A DNA stretch of 64,000 nt from assembly GCF_964204645.1 (NCBI RefSeq), contig NC_134026.1, positions 8,877,450-8,941,449 on the forward strand, in the 5' to 3' direction. The notes beneath the pieces are model-generated. The model saw only the letters and a list, made by a program, of their open reading frames with translations. It was not told the DNA's origin and did no database searches. The stretch comes from Tubulanus polymorphus. Lineage: Eukaryota > Nemertea > Palaeonemertea > Tubulaniformes > Tubulanidae. Both the position numbers and the translations under genes were made by a program. Positions 44,801 through 56,641 of the stretch are shown piece after piece; the first letter of the stretch is position 1, and the number at the start of each line of letters is the position of its first letter.

Positions 44801-47800
44801 TTTAGACATAGATATTGTGGCACTTATTTCAAAAATAATTTAATCAGTTTGTTCATTGATTAGTGTCAATCTGAGTATGATGCCCCTAGTCTCAACTTGT
44901 ATTGTCTCTGGTTGAGACTGCCCATCGTAGCTATATAATTCTCTAGCGGGAAACATATTGTACTGTCTTTGTTTTTGTTTGAGTATCATGTATGTGTATA
45001 AAATGTGATGTGTAATGGGCTGAAGGGAAGAAATTATACGATTGTAGACCGAGTTGGATCTCCGACCTTGGATCAAGAATAAAACTGCTATACCGAATAT
45101 TCTACATCAGTTGTCTGTCCCTTGCAACTATATAGAAATCCGAGTTGCTACACGGTCTCTTTCTGTAGCCCCGGAACATCAGTACTTTGTTCCAAGCAGG
45201 TTTCAATTGTTTTTTAAAGGACATACCAAGTATAAGCATAGATCACGAGAATGAACCAAATTAATATGCCGTAAGACCAGCTCATCTCTATTTCGAGGTC
45301 AAATATGCGTTGAAGGGAATCGGACTTACGAAAATATAATGGCTACTTCACTGAAGTTCTACAGCGGATTTTCGCGCAGAAATATTCACGAATTTCTCGT
45401 CCGAGTAAAAGATATATGTAGAAATTTATCACATAGTTACAAAAACAGAATTGAGTGAAAATGTCCAATAGCAGTTCTCTCCGTTTCTTCGAGAATGGTA
45501 AAAATACAGTCACAGCGGACGGAAGTGTGAATATTGCAAATGCGAGTGAAACTGTTACGAGCATTATTGTCGTACGTTTTGATTTTGTAGTTTTCTGATC
45601 AGACGAAATCATTTTTGAACCTCTGAATAACTGGATTATTATAACAGAATTTGACGCTAGAATAAAAGTCAAAGGTATAATGATCACGTGTATGACGATT
45701 ATGATGAAATATCTTATTTGGTCGAATAATTCAAAGTAACATCTGAAAAACTGTTCGGAAAATTGAATCGAAAAAGTTGGAAGAAGATACAGAACCAGTG
45801 CATTCACTGCAGTAATGATCAATATAGCAAATCTAGCGAATCTCGGTGTACATATCAAACGAGATGTGAATGGAAAGAGTACAACTGCCGCACGTTCTAG
45901 AGATACTATTAACCACGAACTATTGCCGTTTACAAGTGCCATTATGAATTCATAAATTTGACAACTGATCAGTGAATTCATGATGAATATAGGACCATCT
46001 TCAACGTGGAAGAGGACAAACTGCAAAACAGGCATCAGTGTAAAATGCATGCAAAATGTGTAATCACAGAGAGCCAACACGATAAGATAGTTAGCGTAAG
46101 ATAAACTGCGGAATCTGCGACTTATCATTATCAGGAAAGTAGCCGAATTTCCGAAGGCTCCAAACAGAAACACGATAGGCAGAACAACTAGAGACACAAT
46201 TAAATAGGTTCCAGACTTATTTACCACTGACATAAGAACTAAGTCACTGTTATATGATCGACCAATTTGCATTGGAGACGAATTCATGCTTCATGAGGCT
46301 TAAATAAGAGTGTACTGACTGTCTGTGAGTGTACTGACAAACTGATAGTATCTCCTTGTCTATTGGGAAAAAGTCTTACACACAGTTTTATCTATTTGTT
46401 CTATCATCTACAGTTCTATCAAATCTATCTATTTGCAAGATTTATTGCTCGCATCAAATATAAAGAGACAATTCTCCGCAAACTAACACGATTTACTTAG
46501 ATTTAATGAAAGTTCATCATGGTGTACCTAACTAAATCAAATTCAAATATTCATTTTACCTCATTGTAAATGAATAAGTAAAATCAGAGGGATAGTGCTT
46601 TATAGGTTAACCCTTTCATTACGTGGTACACTTCGCTTTGTGGTACACGGTCACCGGTGACCCGCATTTTCATAGAGAATTTTCATAACACCCATGCGCT
46701 ATCTAGCCCAAAACCTTGTATTTCAGCTACTTCGTACAAACAGTCGTTTCTTGATATATTTAGTGGATCAATAATAATTAATATATTCCTCTAATTGCGC
46801 GGACTACCTTGCTACACTAAACAGAAGCCCCATGGAGCTTGACGCAGCAGCTTCACAATTTCATATTTCAAATATGCTAGAAGGGCATATCTAGGAACGA
46901 ATCGACGGATACAAGAACATTGAAAACGGCAAGTAAAGAATCCACGCAGCCAAAACCAAGGGTCTAAAAATGTGATATTTCAGTGCAATTTTATACTATT
47001 TCTATGTACTGAGACGTAGCGGTCTTATTAGTTGCTGGTCGTGGAAAAAGTGCCCTGAAAAATATTGCCACTGTATTTTCAAAACGGCGTAGGAAAATAC
47101 ATCGCGACTGGAGCAAGTGCTCTTGGGTGCTCCCATCTGGATCCGCCACTCAGGTCTTTAGTTCATTTCCATGCAGAAACTTTCGGAAATATCAAGATAG
47201 GAATAACCTTAAAGGGTGATGGAAACACATCATGTTCAGAGGGGGTTCCGTGCAATATATACTTAAACAAGTAAGAAATCCTAAAAGATGGGCTTGCTGA
47301 CACGGTTGTACTGAAAGCTTTCGTGGCTTTGTATTTCTGTAGTAGAATTAATTGAACTTTGAACCGATTACTTTTTGTCTATATAAAAAGCTAAAAAGAT
47401 CGGTGCTGTCTTACAATCGTAACATGAAATGTTACACCCGCGGACTGGGAATTGGAATGGTTTTATTCATAGACGTCGACTAATTTAGTGCCAGCTTTTA
47501 AGCGGGCCGCACACTAGCGTCAAAGTCGCCGCAACAACTACGCCACAGCAATTTACCAACGGCATTGATGCTAAAAACTTTTCCCGCACACTAGCAGCAA
47601 TGAAGCAGCTTCGAGTGTTGTATCTGCAACGATTGTATGTCACGTGGCAAATTAATCAATAATATGATCTCCACGCATGCGCATTGAAACTCAATCCGGC
47701 TAAATCATGCGGCCTTGCCACAGAATTAGGCGCGCTCTCGGGCATACTTGCTGTGCCTAGTCAAAAATATCAAACATGTCGGCATCAAAGCCGTGTTGCA

Positions 47801-50800
47801 GCGCTAGCGTGCGAGGGGCTATAGATGGTTGTTATTTGAATATTGTGGCGTCATTTCGGAATCTATCATATGTTGATAATTGCTAGATTACCTGAAGATT
47901 GTGTCAAAATAATTTGCCGTCTAGAAAAATTTACAGCTGAAAGAAAAATCGTGACTAATTCAAGTCTCTGCCATCAATTCAAATGGCCACTAGATAATTG
48001 TGATTTCAGGTGAAGAGAAGCAAAAACGAAAATAGATTGGACCCACGATCTATCTATCTATGCCTGAATAGCATGGTTTCGGTAGGATTTGAACCCGCAA
48101 CCTCTCGATTGTGAGTCGAACTTTTTATCCACCGAGCTACAGCACAAATTTGACAATCATATAGAGAGAGCGCTGACATGCAAAAAATCACTCGATACTA
48201 AACAATGCTCAAACAAAGCGAAGAGGGTCATTTCCAGTACCGGTTTTTCAAACACAATCATCTGTCTCGTACTAAAATTTGGCTTGGGCCTGTTCTGATA
48301 TGGGCCTGAAACGCTTGTATGATCGCTCTATGATCACTTTATAATTGTCAGGAAAGTGGCTGAATTACCAAACAAGAACACAATATAGGCAGAACTACCA
48401 ATGACACAGTGTGGTAGTTTCCCGATTTGTTTCATCACAAGAGAAGGATGTTACTGCTGTATGTTCCACCAGTTTGAACCTGAATACAATTCATAGTACC
48501 TGCTGTGTTCTAGTAGTGTACTTGAACTTATGGTATCTTCCCGCATATTGTAAAATTTATTCAACAATAGAGACATCACTGAAAAGTAATCATTTAATTG
48601 TAAGACTTATCTTTCACTTCAAATTAGAAATCAATTCTATGAAATCTGACGCAATCATACCTAATATGCATGTAAAATGCATGTAACTGCAAAATATGAA
48701 TGTAACTAAATTAAATATCAATATTCATTGTCATCTAATCACTCAAATGCTATGTTTCAAATGTGTCTCTTTTTAACCGCACTCCGCAACTAAACCACCT
48801 AACCACAATGGAGAATCCGGAGACGTCTAGATCATCCACGTGATCGATAAAAGATTGAAACTAGAGGCATCCGGTAATGTACGGATTTCCAAAGAGTTTG
48901 CCCCAGGGCAAGTGAGGGACTTAAATCTCGCGGTAATCAATGCTCACCTTGACATATTGGTTTTCTTGTATATTTCTTCCCTTCACGCGTAGAACGCATG
49001 CTTGCGTGTCGAAATCGATATTTTCCACCGATATCGTTAATGTCGTACGAACTTTACTACTCGCTACACTGCCCGTAGCACTTTCCGTTTGCACCTTTCT
49101 GAAAATCAAAACCGCAATAATTGAGGTCTACAAATAGTGGTACATACCCTTCCCCATGTACTAACTACTCTTCTCTCAAAATGTCCATAGGGTAATTCAC
49201 TCTAATTTCGGCCTGCCCTTAACTTCAATTTCGGCGGTCAAATTGATTATAGTCAATTCCCCAATTTCATGTGGGGCCACGAATAGACAGGGGTGGACTT
49301 CGACATACACAAAAAAAATGAAAAGGTCATAGGGGCTTACTGCTTGAAAAGGCAGTATACACAAAGAGTGAGCGGCATAGCTGGAGGCATGGTTCCCACA
49401 GTTATATAAATTCAAAATTCCCAACTTTTTCCCAAGTATTTCATGGGTGATTTTTCAATTTTCCATGGGTAATTTTTCAATTTTTCCAAATGGAAATGAA
49501 CAGACATTATCATGCTTCAGTCAACATTTTACTGGTGACTGGTTGATAAAGGTGATTTTCAAGGGAAATCGCTGAAGAAAGCCAATCTGACAAATGCAAA
49601 ATGGGAAATGTAATGAATTTCCCAAACATTTCCCTGATTTGAGGAAAATTTATCAAATTCCCAAGTATTTCCAGACCAGGAATTATTATTTCCAAATTCC
49701 CAAGTTTTTCCCAATTTCCCTGTTCAGTGGGAACCATGTGGGGGGTCACGAAAATTTCAAAATCTGAACGCAATTTCAAAATTGCAGCTGTTTTTCAAAG
49801 GCGCACAAAAAATTGTGATGCTAACATATGCTCCTTGCACTACTTGTGGATCCGCCACTTGACTCCAATATGGATCCACCACTGATCGAGTCCTGCCCAT
49901 GGGACCTGAATAAACTGATGCTCACAATTAGATTAGTTCATGAAAAATCAATTTTCATTGTTTATTTCTGAATGCAAGTCTTTCATATTCTGAACTAAGT
50001 GATATAATAGTAAATGTCATGTTCTTCAAATGTCATGTATTATCAACGAAATTAAGATCAATCGCCGCATGGGGGGGGGGGGGGGTATGACAGACAGTAG
50101 TGAACAAATTATTGGTGTTTAGCTTTAAAATAACTGGACAGATCATGAAACTAAAACACATTTAACTAGCAAGTCAAAAACATTTTTATTCGCCTATTCG
50201 TACGAGGTGCGAACCACCAGGATAACGTCCCTTTTTTACCACCTTACTAACTTACCGAATCGTAGTAGATCGTACAGAGTCTCCGACCTGCACGAGATTA
50301 TATGCATGCCACATGTCTTCATCTTCCTCAGCTATCAGCGTTACTGACCTGCAATTGAAGAATCATATAGGCCTCTGATGATAAATGAAAGAAACGAGAC
50401 CCACCACATTGAAAGTGGATATTTGACGGCACTCCGGTTTTATTTCACGAGGCCTACAAGATATTTGACCGGATAAGTGGGTTAGCCTAAGTGAGAATAG
50501 TGTTGTTGAGAGGGTGAGGAGGAGGGTCCAGGGTTATTGCAACAAGCCTCGGTGGTTTAATACCAATGGGGAGATACTGCACTCGCCTCTATCTGCACTA
50601 TTCTCCCACGTACAAGCCATTGCACGATGTGCAATAGCCTATCACACTAAGGCCATGTCCATCCTCACTTGCCAGGGGTCCGGTATCTCTCCCCGAACTC
50701 GCTTCCACCAATCCCCTGGCCTCATGATGCATGATTTCATTATTGGCGCTTTTGTGCGTGACATCATATTATAGGCTACAGGCCTATCTATATTAATTTG

Positions 50801-51581
50801 CGAAATTCTTCCTTGTTCGGTAAAACGTTCACTGATTGGTCCATTTAACGGGAAAACCAACAGAAGCCTAATGTTGTATGTTACAAGCGCTGCGATTGGT
50901 ACAACCAGATTCTGGTCGGCTAGTAATAACTCGCGAGGTCAAGGAGTTCGGGGAACAGCGGTAAGATTCAAGAATAGGGGACTAGTGGTTAGGTTTAGGG
51001 TTAGGTTTAGAGATAGAGGTTAGGCTTAGAGATAGAGGTTAGGTTTAGAGATAGAGGTTAGGTTTAGAGATAGAGGTTAGGTTTAGAGATAGAGGTTAGG
51101 TTTAGAGATAGAGGTTAGGTTTAGAGATAGAGGTTAGGTTTAGTTCCCTAATCTTCATTAATTACTATATATATAACTATCATTATATATCATCATTATC
51201 AATTACTATTATTATTACTTATTTGATTACTATCACTACACATAGTCCCCTATTCTTGAATCGCACCGGAACAGCTTTAAAGCTTAAAGTGAGTTCGAAT
51301 CCCTTGACGGGTGAAGATGTGTCCAGCTAAATAAGTCCGAATACCAGTCGTTGTTGGGATACTCATAGACTAAAACTTAATGTGTTGATACAACAAACAA
51401 AACAGGATCCGGCTAAATATCCAATCCAATCCACTGCCTTCTTCATTCTCATTCATCATCGACCAAATAAAAATGAATTTTCATTTAGATTAGATCTTTC
51501 TTTTTGCCATTTTCTCGTCTCTATGAATCTATATTCTTACCCGAAGCCAGCTTTATCGATATCACGAGATTTCAGTTTCAT
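38808..51581 (-). CDS. PELO: Pelota, ribosome-rescue factor (eRF1-like)
   Basis: Twelve coding exons with matched phases: 51581-51541, 50348-50256, 49098-48948, 43530-43440, 41925-41762, 41256-41196, 41093-41053, 40960-40840, 40368-40248, 40035-39964, 39259-39153, 38890-38808. They encode 381 residues (human 385). Diagnostic segments in order: [151 protein letters not shown] and an acidic DDDD tail. Role: with HBS1 it splits stalled ribosomes in no-go decay. The 5.4-kb third intron contains a GPCR gene. The start codon fits the family start. Confidence 0.95.
39450..39800. mobile_element. hAT-type MITE, copy 2
   Basis: Ends GCAGGGATTTGAACCTGATGG and its inverse, interior with AGCCAATCAGAT repeats. 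It lies in a pelota intron. Same family as 43920-44258. Confidence 0.75.
42551..42850. mobile_element. MITE with CAGG(C/G)GCGGATCTAG ends
   Basis: The left end CAGGCGCGGATCTAGG mirrors the right end CTCTAGATCCGCCCCTG. It is flanked on both sides by GTATG, a likely 5-bp target duplication. Fragments of the same family occur near 9630, 39900, 41640 and 52600-52840. It lies in a pelota intron. Confidence 0.8.
43565..44330 (-). repeat. Tandem pair of tRNA-like (SINE-type) repeat units
   Basis: Units starting at 43565 and 43836 share GAAATATCTGTCCTTCCCGAG, a B-box-like GATTCGAACTC and an A-box-like GAGCCAA in tRNA spacing on the minus strand, then a CTGTTATACACCCTGTCACAC tail. The acceptor stem pairs poorly, so this is a tRNA-derived SINE rather than a tRNA. 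The second unit is split by the MITE at 43920-44258. Confidence 0.7.
43920..44258. mobile_element. hAT-type MITE, copy 3, with 8-bp target duplication
   Basis: CATCCTCC...GGAGGATG ends with long inverted repeats (GATTCGAACCTGATGGCATCG). It is flanked by AGCCAAAG at 43912-43919 and again at 44259-44266. The 8-bp duplication is the hAT hallmark. It interrupts a tRNA-like repeat. Confidence 0.88.
45343..46287 (-). CDS. Class A orphan GPCR, intronless, nested in a pelota intron
   Basis: 314 residues, seven hydrophobic segments. TM1 has [12 protein letters not shown] with the conserved Asn. TM2 has LIVLALCDY with the conserved Asp. The Cys of [10 protein letters not shown] fits the TM3 disulphide. 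TM3 ends in [11 protein letters not shown] (ERA in place of DRY). TM6 lacks the usual CWxP. TM7 has [14 protein letters not shown], an NxxxY variant. The N-terminus has N-glycosylation sites (NSS, NKS). It lies in pelota intron 3 on the same strand, so it must be transcribed separately or spliced out of the host transcript. It belongs to the same broad orphan type as the GPCR at 23783, though diverged; ligand unknown. Confidence 0.88.
   Translation of the reverse strand: MNSSPMQIGRSYNSDLVLMSVVNKSGTYLIVSLVVLPIVFLFGAFGNSATFLIMISRRFRSLSYANYLIVLALCDYTFCMHFTLMPVLQFVLFHVEDGPIFIMNSLISCQIYEFIMALVNGNSSWLIVSLERAAVVLFPFTSRLICTPRFARFAILIITAVNALVLYLLPTFSIQFSEQFFRCYFELFDQIRYFIIIVIHVIIIPLTFILASNSVIIIQLFRGSKMISSDQKTTKSKRTTIMLVTVSLAFAIFTLPSAVTVFLPFSKKRRELLLDIFTQFCFCNYVINFYIYLLLGREIREYFCAKIRCRTSVK
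47502..47820. mobile_element. MITE with GGGCCGCACACTAGCG ends
   Basis: The left end GCGGGCCGCACACTAGCG is mirrored by CGCTAGCGTGCGAGGGGCT. Non-coding; lies in pelota intron 3. Confidence 0.65.
48072..48147 (-). repeat. tRNA-like sequence
   Basis: On the minus strand it reads GCTGTAGCTCGGTGGATA (A-box region), a TCGACTCACAATCGA stem-loop with CAC at the anticodon position, and GGTTGCGGGTTCAAATCC (B box). The acceptor ends do not pair, so it is more likely a SINE head or tRNA pseudogene than a functional tRNA-Val. Confidence 0.6.
48340..48745 (-). pseudogene. Relic of a second GPCR in the same pelota intron
   Basis: Sequence at 48342-48420 matches the TM1 region of the GPCR at 46125-46205 (shared TCAGGAAAGT, GGCAGAAC and gaps). 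Weaker similarity continues through its 5' flank to about 48745. Deletions destroy the frame. This indicates a past local duplication of the nested receptor. Confidence 0.65.
50640..50945 (-). repeat. Interspersed repeat, copy B
   Basis: Reverse complement of 25760-26015 (CATCCTCACTTGCCAGGGGTC, TTGGTCCATTTAACGGGAA, CCAGATTCTGGTCGGC). Lies in pelota intron 1. Confidence 0.7.
50985..51145 (+). repeat. 19-bp tandem array, telomere-like
   Basis: About seven units of AGGTTAGGTTTAGAGATAG, possibly grown from a TTAGGG-type seed at its left edge (GGTTTAGGGTTAGG). It lies in pelota intron 1. A CCCTATTCTTGAAT flank occurs on its right and an inverse ATTCAAGAATAGGG on its left. Confidence 0.85.
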
Positions 51582-51790
51582 GATGTTGTTTTAAAGCCCA
51601 TCGTATGATCGAAAATTCGTGTCATTTTTGCTTTTTCGAGTTATGATTTTCTTACAGGTGTCATCATTTTACGCAATATGGCATAGATGGCAGCATTAGT
51701 TAGAGTCGAGGTTAGCACTTGCGGGCGGGACTTCTACTACGGCATTTCCCGCCGCGGCTGGACGCACGGCGCGCGAACCTAAAGACTATA
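51582..51790 (-). promoter_or_regulatory. Pelota 5' flank, GC-rich
   Basis: The stretch 51715-51780 (GGCGGGACTTC, TTCCCGCCGCGG, CGGCGCGCGAA) is much richer in CpG than its surroundings and lies 140-200 bp upstream of the start codon. The TTCCCGCC motif resembles an E2F-type site. A promoter is likely; the exact start is not visible. Confidence 0.45.
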
Positions 51791-54700
51791 TTTTCGATCC
51801 CGTGTGCAATATAGGACGAACAATATTTAGAATAAAAAATCCACGTAAAATAATTTTTATAAAAAATCGTCAGGCACATTCTGAACCTTTATTACTGCTT
51901 GGCCTCGAGTGCCAGCGATGAGGCCAGGGACACTAAAAGCGTCTTCAATGCAAATAGAACCCGTCGATCATCGCTAAAAAGCATTTATAAAATTGTTAAG
52001 TTTTTGTATTAAATTGTTATATTCCAACAATGATATATTTTGGTTAAATCATTTACTCTATGTATTGTGTTTTAGCGCCACAAAATACTAAATTTAGAAT
52101 TTTGATCAGAATGAATGATGATTACCTAATTAGCCTCAAAAACCAACTTCTCTTAAACCATTGTTTGTTTTACTGAATTCGGATTTTTAAATCTGTATTT
52201 TCACATGATTCCGATGAAATATTTGGTCCATTTTAATCTGGAACCAAGTGAAGTTTTAGATTTTACTTGATTCCAAGGGAAATCTGCGCAGACCCTTCAT
52301 CCGAATTAGTGAGTTCTACTGCAGTTTTGACTCATGAATATGGATTAATCAATGTGTGGATTTAGTACCGATATCTCTCTTTTTCAGCCCCACACCAATC
52401 ATGTATCATCTATGCTTGCTGCGGCTTTGTCCAAGCGCAATTTATTCTGGTGTGCGAGATCAATATAACATACATATACCCCGGTAGATGAATGTCGTTT
52501 ACACGCTAAAAATAATTGCAGTGTAACAGGAAATTAGATTTTCAATATCCAATACTTTTATTGCCAACAGCAAACAGCATCTGCAGACTGTGGATACCAA
52601 GGCAGATCCAAGGGGAGGGTACGCATGCATGCCAATTCTGCCCAAAATTTTAATGGAAAATAAATATTAAATGCTGAATATCAACCGATTGTAAAATTTG
52701 AATTCATATGCATTTTTTCAGTATTTCGAAAAATAAGGTCATGTTTTCCGTTGATTGGGTGCCTTTTTAATTATATGATATGCCTTAGTTTGGGGGTGCA
52801 ATCCTCCATAACGAGACCCTAGATCTACCCCTGCAGATCGATGTAACAGGCAAAAACTCGACAAATATGTGATTTCCTTGAATGAATATTATTATTACCG
52901 TAATCGGTATTCTTACCGAATAAAATATACATGTTTTACATTATATCAATACGGAATGATGACGTAACTTGAGAAAGTAATAAAACATACATACATATGG
53001 AATAAATATACAGTGTAATTTTGATTGTTCGTTATAACAAGTTATAAAATTAGAAGCGGCATAGTAAAATATGAATACATGCGATAACATAGCACAATAA
53101 ATACAATACCCGGTATGATAAAAATTAATACATAAATATGTAGATATTCTTGTTTTTGCATTTTGTATCTATATGCTTATTTTTCAACCCACAAAAAAAA
53201 CAAGTCAAACAGTCGAAAAGATGCACGGCAGTGAAAGTTAGTAAACTTAACAAGATTTCCATTCCGTAAACATAAAGCGGAAATCGTTAACGAAACCAAA
53301 ATATTCTTGTCATGAAATATGATATCATGGGGGAACGTCATAAGAGGGAAATACTTCCAACACAATTAAAGCGAAGTCATGTTTACATCAGCATTTAGGC
53401 TTAAATGCTTCCAGCAATATTGTCAGCATATTTTTTTTTTCCAACTTAAAAAACAAAATAAAACAATATTTTAGGTATGTCATTTGCAGAATGTGTTTGA
53501 TGAAATTTGGTCCCGACGAAATTAACCCAACACAATCCCACCTGTGCACATTATATGCACTAGCATAAATGTAGGCCAAAAGGTATCAAGTTTATTTTGG
53601 TATGAAAATCATGATATATCAGTCTATAATTTTTCATAACTGTTGATCATTCTACACCATAGGCTATTATATTATTCTATGTACTAGGGCATGGATCATT
53701 CTGCCAGCACGAAAACGAGCGCTTAGATTTGGATCTGCAAATTACACCAAGTTCTGAATACCTTCGTAATTGAATGACTTCTAAAAATGGCAGCGTACAG
53801 CTGAAATCACCAATTCATAACGAGCGAGAATTAACCTCTTAATTACGATTAGCGAGCTGTAATTATTCTGCACTGTGTCGCACTGGTCGCGCAGGTGACT
53901 TTTGATTCGTGAAAAACACGGTAATACCGCAGGCTTGTTAACGTTGTACCCGTTATGGAACTAAGGAAGTTGACCGACGATAAAATGTAGCTGAAACTGC
54001 ATACAATACATTCATGTTGTACTATGAAATAAGTAACAAATGAAAAATAATTGATATAATACTGTTTACGAAAAATGCAACGAAATTCAAACAGATTCGA
54101 ATGGAACTTTGTTGATGATAGTAGACTGCACCCAAGACAGCTGATCCAACCTTGGAGTAATCAGACTGAATACTCCAAGATTCAACCAACTTGGATAGCC
54201 ATTCAGAATTTTCTGACCCGCTTCCAGCCTGCATGTCACCCTTGTTAAGTGGGACATATTTTCACGGACTAAAAAGATTGGACTTGAGCGGAGTCCACTA
54301 TACAAAACTAGGCCTACTAAATTCTAACATTAGATGTTTTAAGATATATTCGACCATGAACTAAATTACCCATTCTCATCTTACAAAGTGACATGTAGTC
54401 AACCTAGAAACTGTCATAATACTCATAACAATAATAGGACATTGGAGTGGTAGTTTTGAATAGTACGTTCATTTTTCGAGCTTTGAAGCCACTCCGTGCA
54501 GCGCTAACTAACTGAACAAAGCCCTTATTACTTTCAACAAAAACTAGCGTCATAAAATGAAAATAGGCCTATGCCATGAGTCAGATAAAATGACATTTTT
54601 AGAGAAAACATGTTAGCATGTTTGAATTGGCCGTAAACCAAAAACGGTATTTACCCGGTATACAAAAACCTCATGACATGATATATACTAATTTCCTAGT

Positions 54701-56011
54701 ACATAAAATGGGGGAAATAACGACTTCCACAGAACTAAGCGAAAATTCATCTCTTAATTCTAGAATAAGTGATTCCTAAACGCTTTAGTTAAATTCAACT
54801 CACAACTGTCAGAACTACCCATCGGTAGGTGGTTGACAATTTAACGACTTTTCACACATTTTCCTAAGAATCCTTTATCTTCTTTGTTACAACATCGAAT
54901 ACATAACATTAAATAGTTGTAAGTAGCTTACAGTGTTTCCAGTAATAAATTAATTTCTAAGATATAACATACCGGTACCTACGTGCCCATACAAGAGCTA
55001 GGTGATTAGTCTTGAGTGAATAATATTTGGAAAAGACGTTTTCAAACAGAGAACCACCGTATAACTGAACCATGCGATATATCCTTTTAGCGACAATTAG
55101 GATAATCTTGATTACTGTAGACTTTTTGAGTCTAATTTGGTTAAATTCAGAGACTGATAGAACTTTTCTAACTAGGGCCATGTAGTGAATATGCGCTTAT
55201 GGGAATTAATATTTGCCAAAGATAATATAAAGAAATGACCCAGTAATCAAGACTTTTATCTATTGTACCAGGCTGGCTAAGATTGTTGTAGTGTAAGTGC
55301 TGCTTTCGGACCAGTTCCACAACCTCAAATTCTTGGTTGGATTGCTGGTTGACATAAGAATGGCAAGTTGACATATTAAATGAGGACATCGGTTCAAACT
55401 TAACTCATTTTTAGTTAAAATTTTTTTTCATGAAACTGTACCCTTTTAGTTTCTATCAAATACGCACTTTCTAGATTAATACGAATTTACAATTCTGTTC
55501 GGTATTATAACATAAAAGAATTCCTTAGCGAGAATTTCAACTGAAACAGGCTACTAAAAGTGCATTCGATTTGCTTAACCATTTACGGTATACTCCTTGG
55601 ACGACATGAAACGATTGCCGTGGGTTAACTAAAACTGGGATAGGTCATTCCTTTCAAAATACAGGTCATTGAGGATGCTTTGGCCTGACCAGGGGAAAAC
55701 CAGGTATGTAGCTTGTGACAGACAAAAACAAACGCTTCTGGACCCAGTTCCACAGTTGTGAGTTAGAGTTAAAATTAGTTCATTTTCAATGAGTTAACTC
55801 AAACTTTAACTCCGAACTGTGGAACTGGACCCCGGGGCTTCCCTGAATTAACTCCGGGCTACCCGCGAGCGGGATAGGCTAATTTGCTCTAAAAATAGCT
55901 CAGCTGACTGTAGATTATGCAGTCATACTCGATACAGGTAAGCCTATATCGTATTATGCTTTGAACGAAGACGTTCGTAAAACCTCCCCGCACCGTGAGA
56001 TTAGAATCAAA
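51791..56011. other. Intergenic, repeats only
   Basis: Contains a MITE of the GGATCTAG family at about 52596-52840, an element at 54130-54305 related to 36985-37180, and a palindromic MITE at 55739-55831. The remaining AT-rich sequence shows no supported gene. Confidence 0.5.
55739..55831. mobile_element. Palindromic MITE, copy 1
   Basis: TGGACCCAGTTCCACAGTTG at the left is inverted as CAACTGTGGAACTGGACC-like sequence at the right, around TTCATTTTCAATGAGTTAAC. A second copy is at 61917-62028. Confidence 0.8.
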
Positions 56012-56641
56012 TCAAACTTCGATATCATCTTCGGTGTAGCCGTTGAGATCGCCGTTGATGTACGGAAAATCGCAGTCGCCGTTTGTAAACACGAGCGCAT
56101 CGGTCGTGCTTGGGTAACTCCTGAACATCGGCTCGCAACTCGAAAATCCATCCACCTCGTACGAATCGTCGAACAAATCGCCGTTCCTCGATCCGTTTAA
56201 TTCGACGGCGACGCTCGCTACGTATTTCGACGAGGGCGCCAACTCGCAACTGACAGACGGCGATAGATTCACTTCCGTCGTGTACCACTTTTTACCCGGT
56301 TCGACGTAACGATAGTAAATACATCGGTACGAAATCTTCTCCGATTTCGGCAGGACGTAGACGGTTTCGGAAAATTCGACCGGTTTGTTTTTCGGCGCCA
56401 GTTCGACCGAGCTGACGTAATGAGTCGACGTGGAATTTTTCGCGTATTTAATGATCGTGCTGCCGTAACTGACCGGCGTTTGAACGAGTTTGATTTTGAC
56501 GGCGTTTTTGTGTCGTTTTTCCGAGTCGAATCGGAAGATGCTCGTCACTTTGGTTTCTTCGCGCTCCGATTCCGGGTCAACCGATATCGATTCGACATAG
56601 TTGGTCGGAATCATTCTCGTCAGTGAGTTCACATCCTTCAT
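56012..56641 (-). CDS. Unrecognised 209-residue protein
   Basis: Open frame of 209 codons with strongly CG-rich codon choice like the FRAS1-like exons, which supports coding. No signal peptide or membrane segment. The middle (residues about 25-125) alternates hydrophobic and polar residues as in beta-sandwich proteins (VKIKLV, YGSTIIKYAK, HYVSSVEL, KISYRCIYYRYV, KKWYTTEVN). The C-terminus is acidic (TEDDIEV). An acceptor-like CATCAAAACAG sits just before the ATG, so a 5' non-coding exon or an upstream coding exon is possible. I do not recognise a family. The gene is head to head with PTCD3, 702 bp apart. Confidence 0.6.
   Translation of the reverse strand: MKDVNSLTRMIPTNYVESISVDPESEREETKVTSIFRFDSEKRHKNAVKIKLVQTPVSYGSTIIKYAKNSTSTHYVSSVELAPKNKPVEFSETVYVLPKSEKISYRCIYYRYVEPGKKWYTTEVNLSPSVSCELAPSSKYVASVAVELNGSRNGDLFDDSYEVDGFSSCEPMFRSYPSTTDALVFTNGDCDFPYINGDLNGYTEDDIEV

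Noticed and set aside
44565-44843. 92-codon plus-strand ORF
   Set aside because: No family resemblance, unbiased codon use, inside a pelota intron; treated as chance.
48072-48147. Functional tRNA-Val(CAC)
   Set aside because: A and B boxes and an anticodon-like loop are present, but the acceptor stem does not pair and no CCA-side match fits. Kept as tRNA-like repeat.
56025-56288. 87-codon frame on the same strand as the orphan gene
   Set aside because: Arg-rich shadow frame of the 209-codon ORF with typical frame-shifted CG-rich composition.
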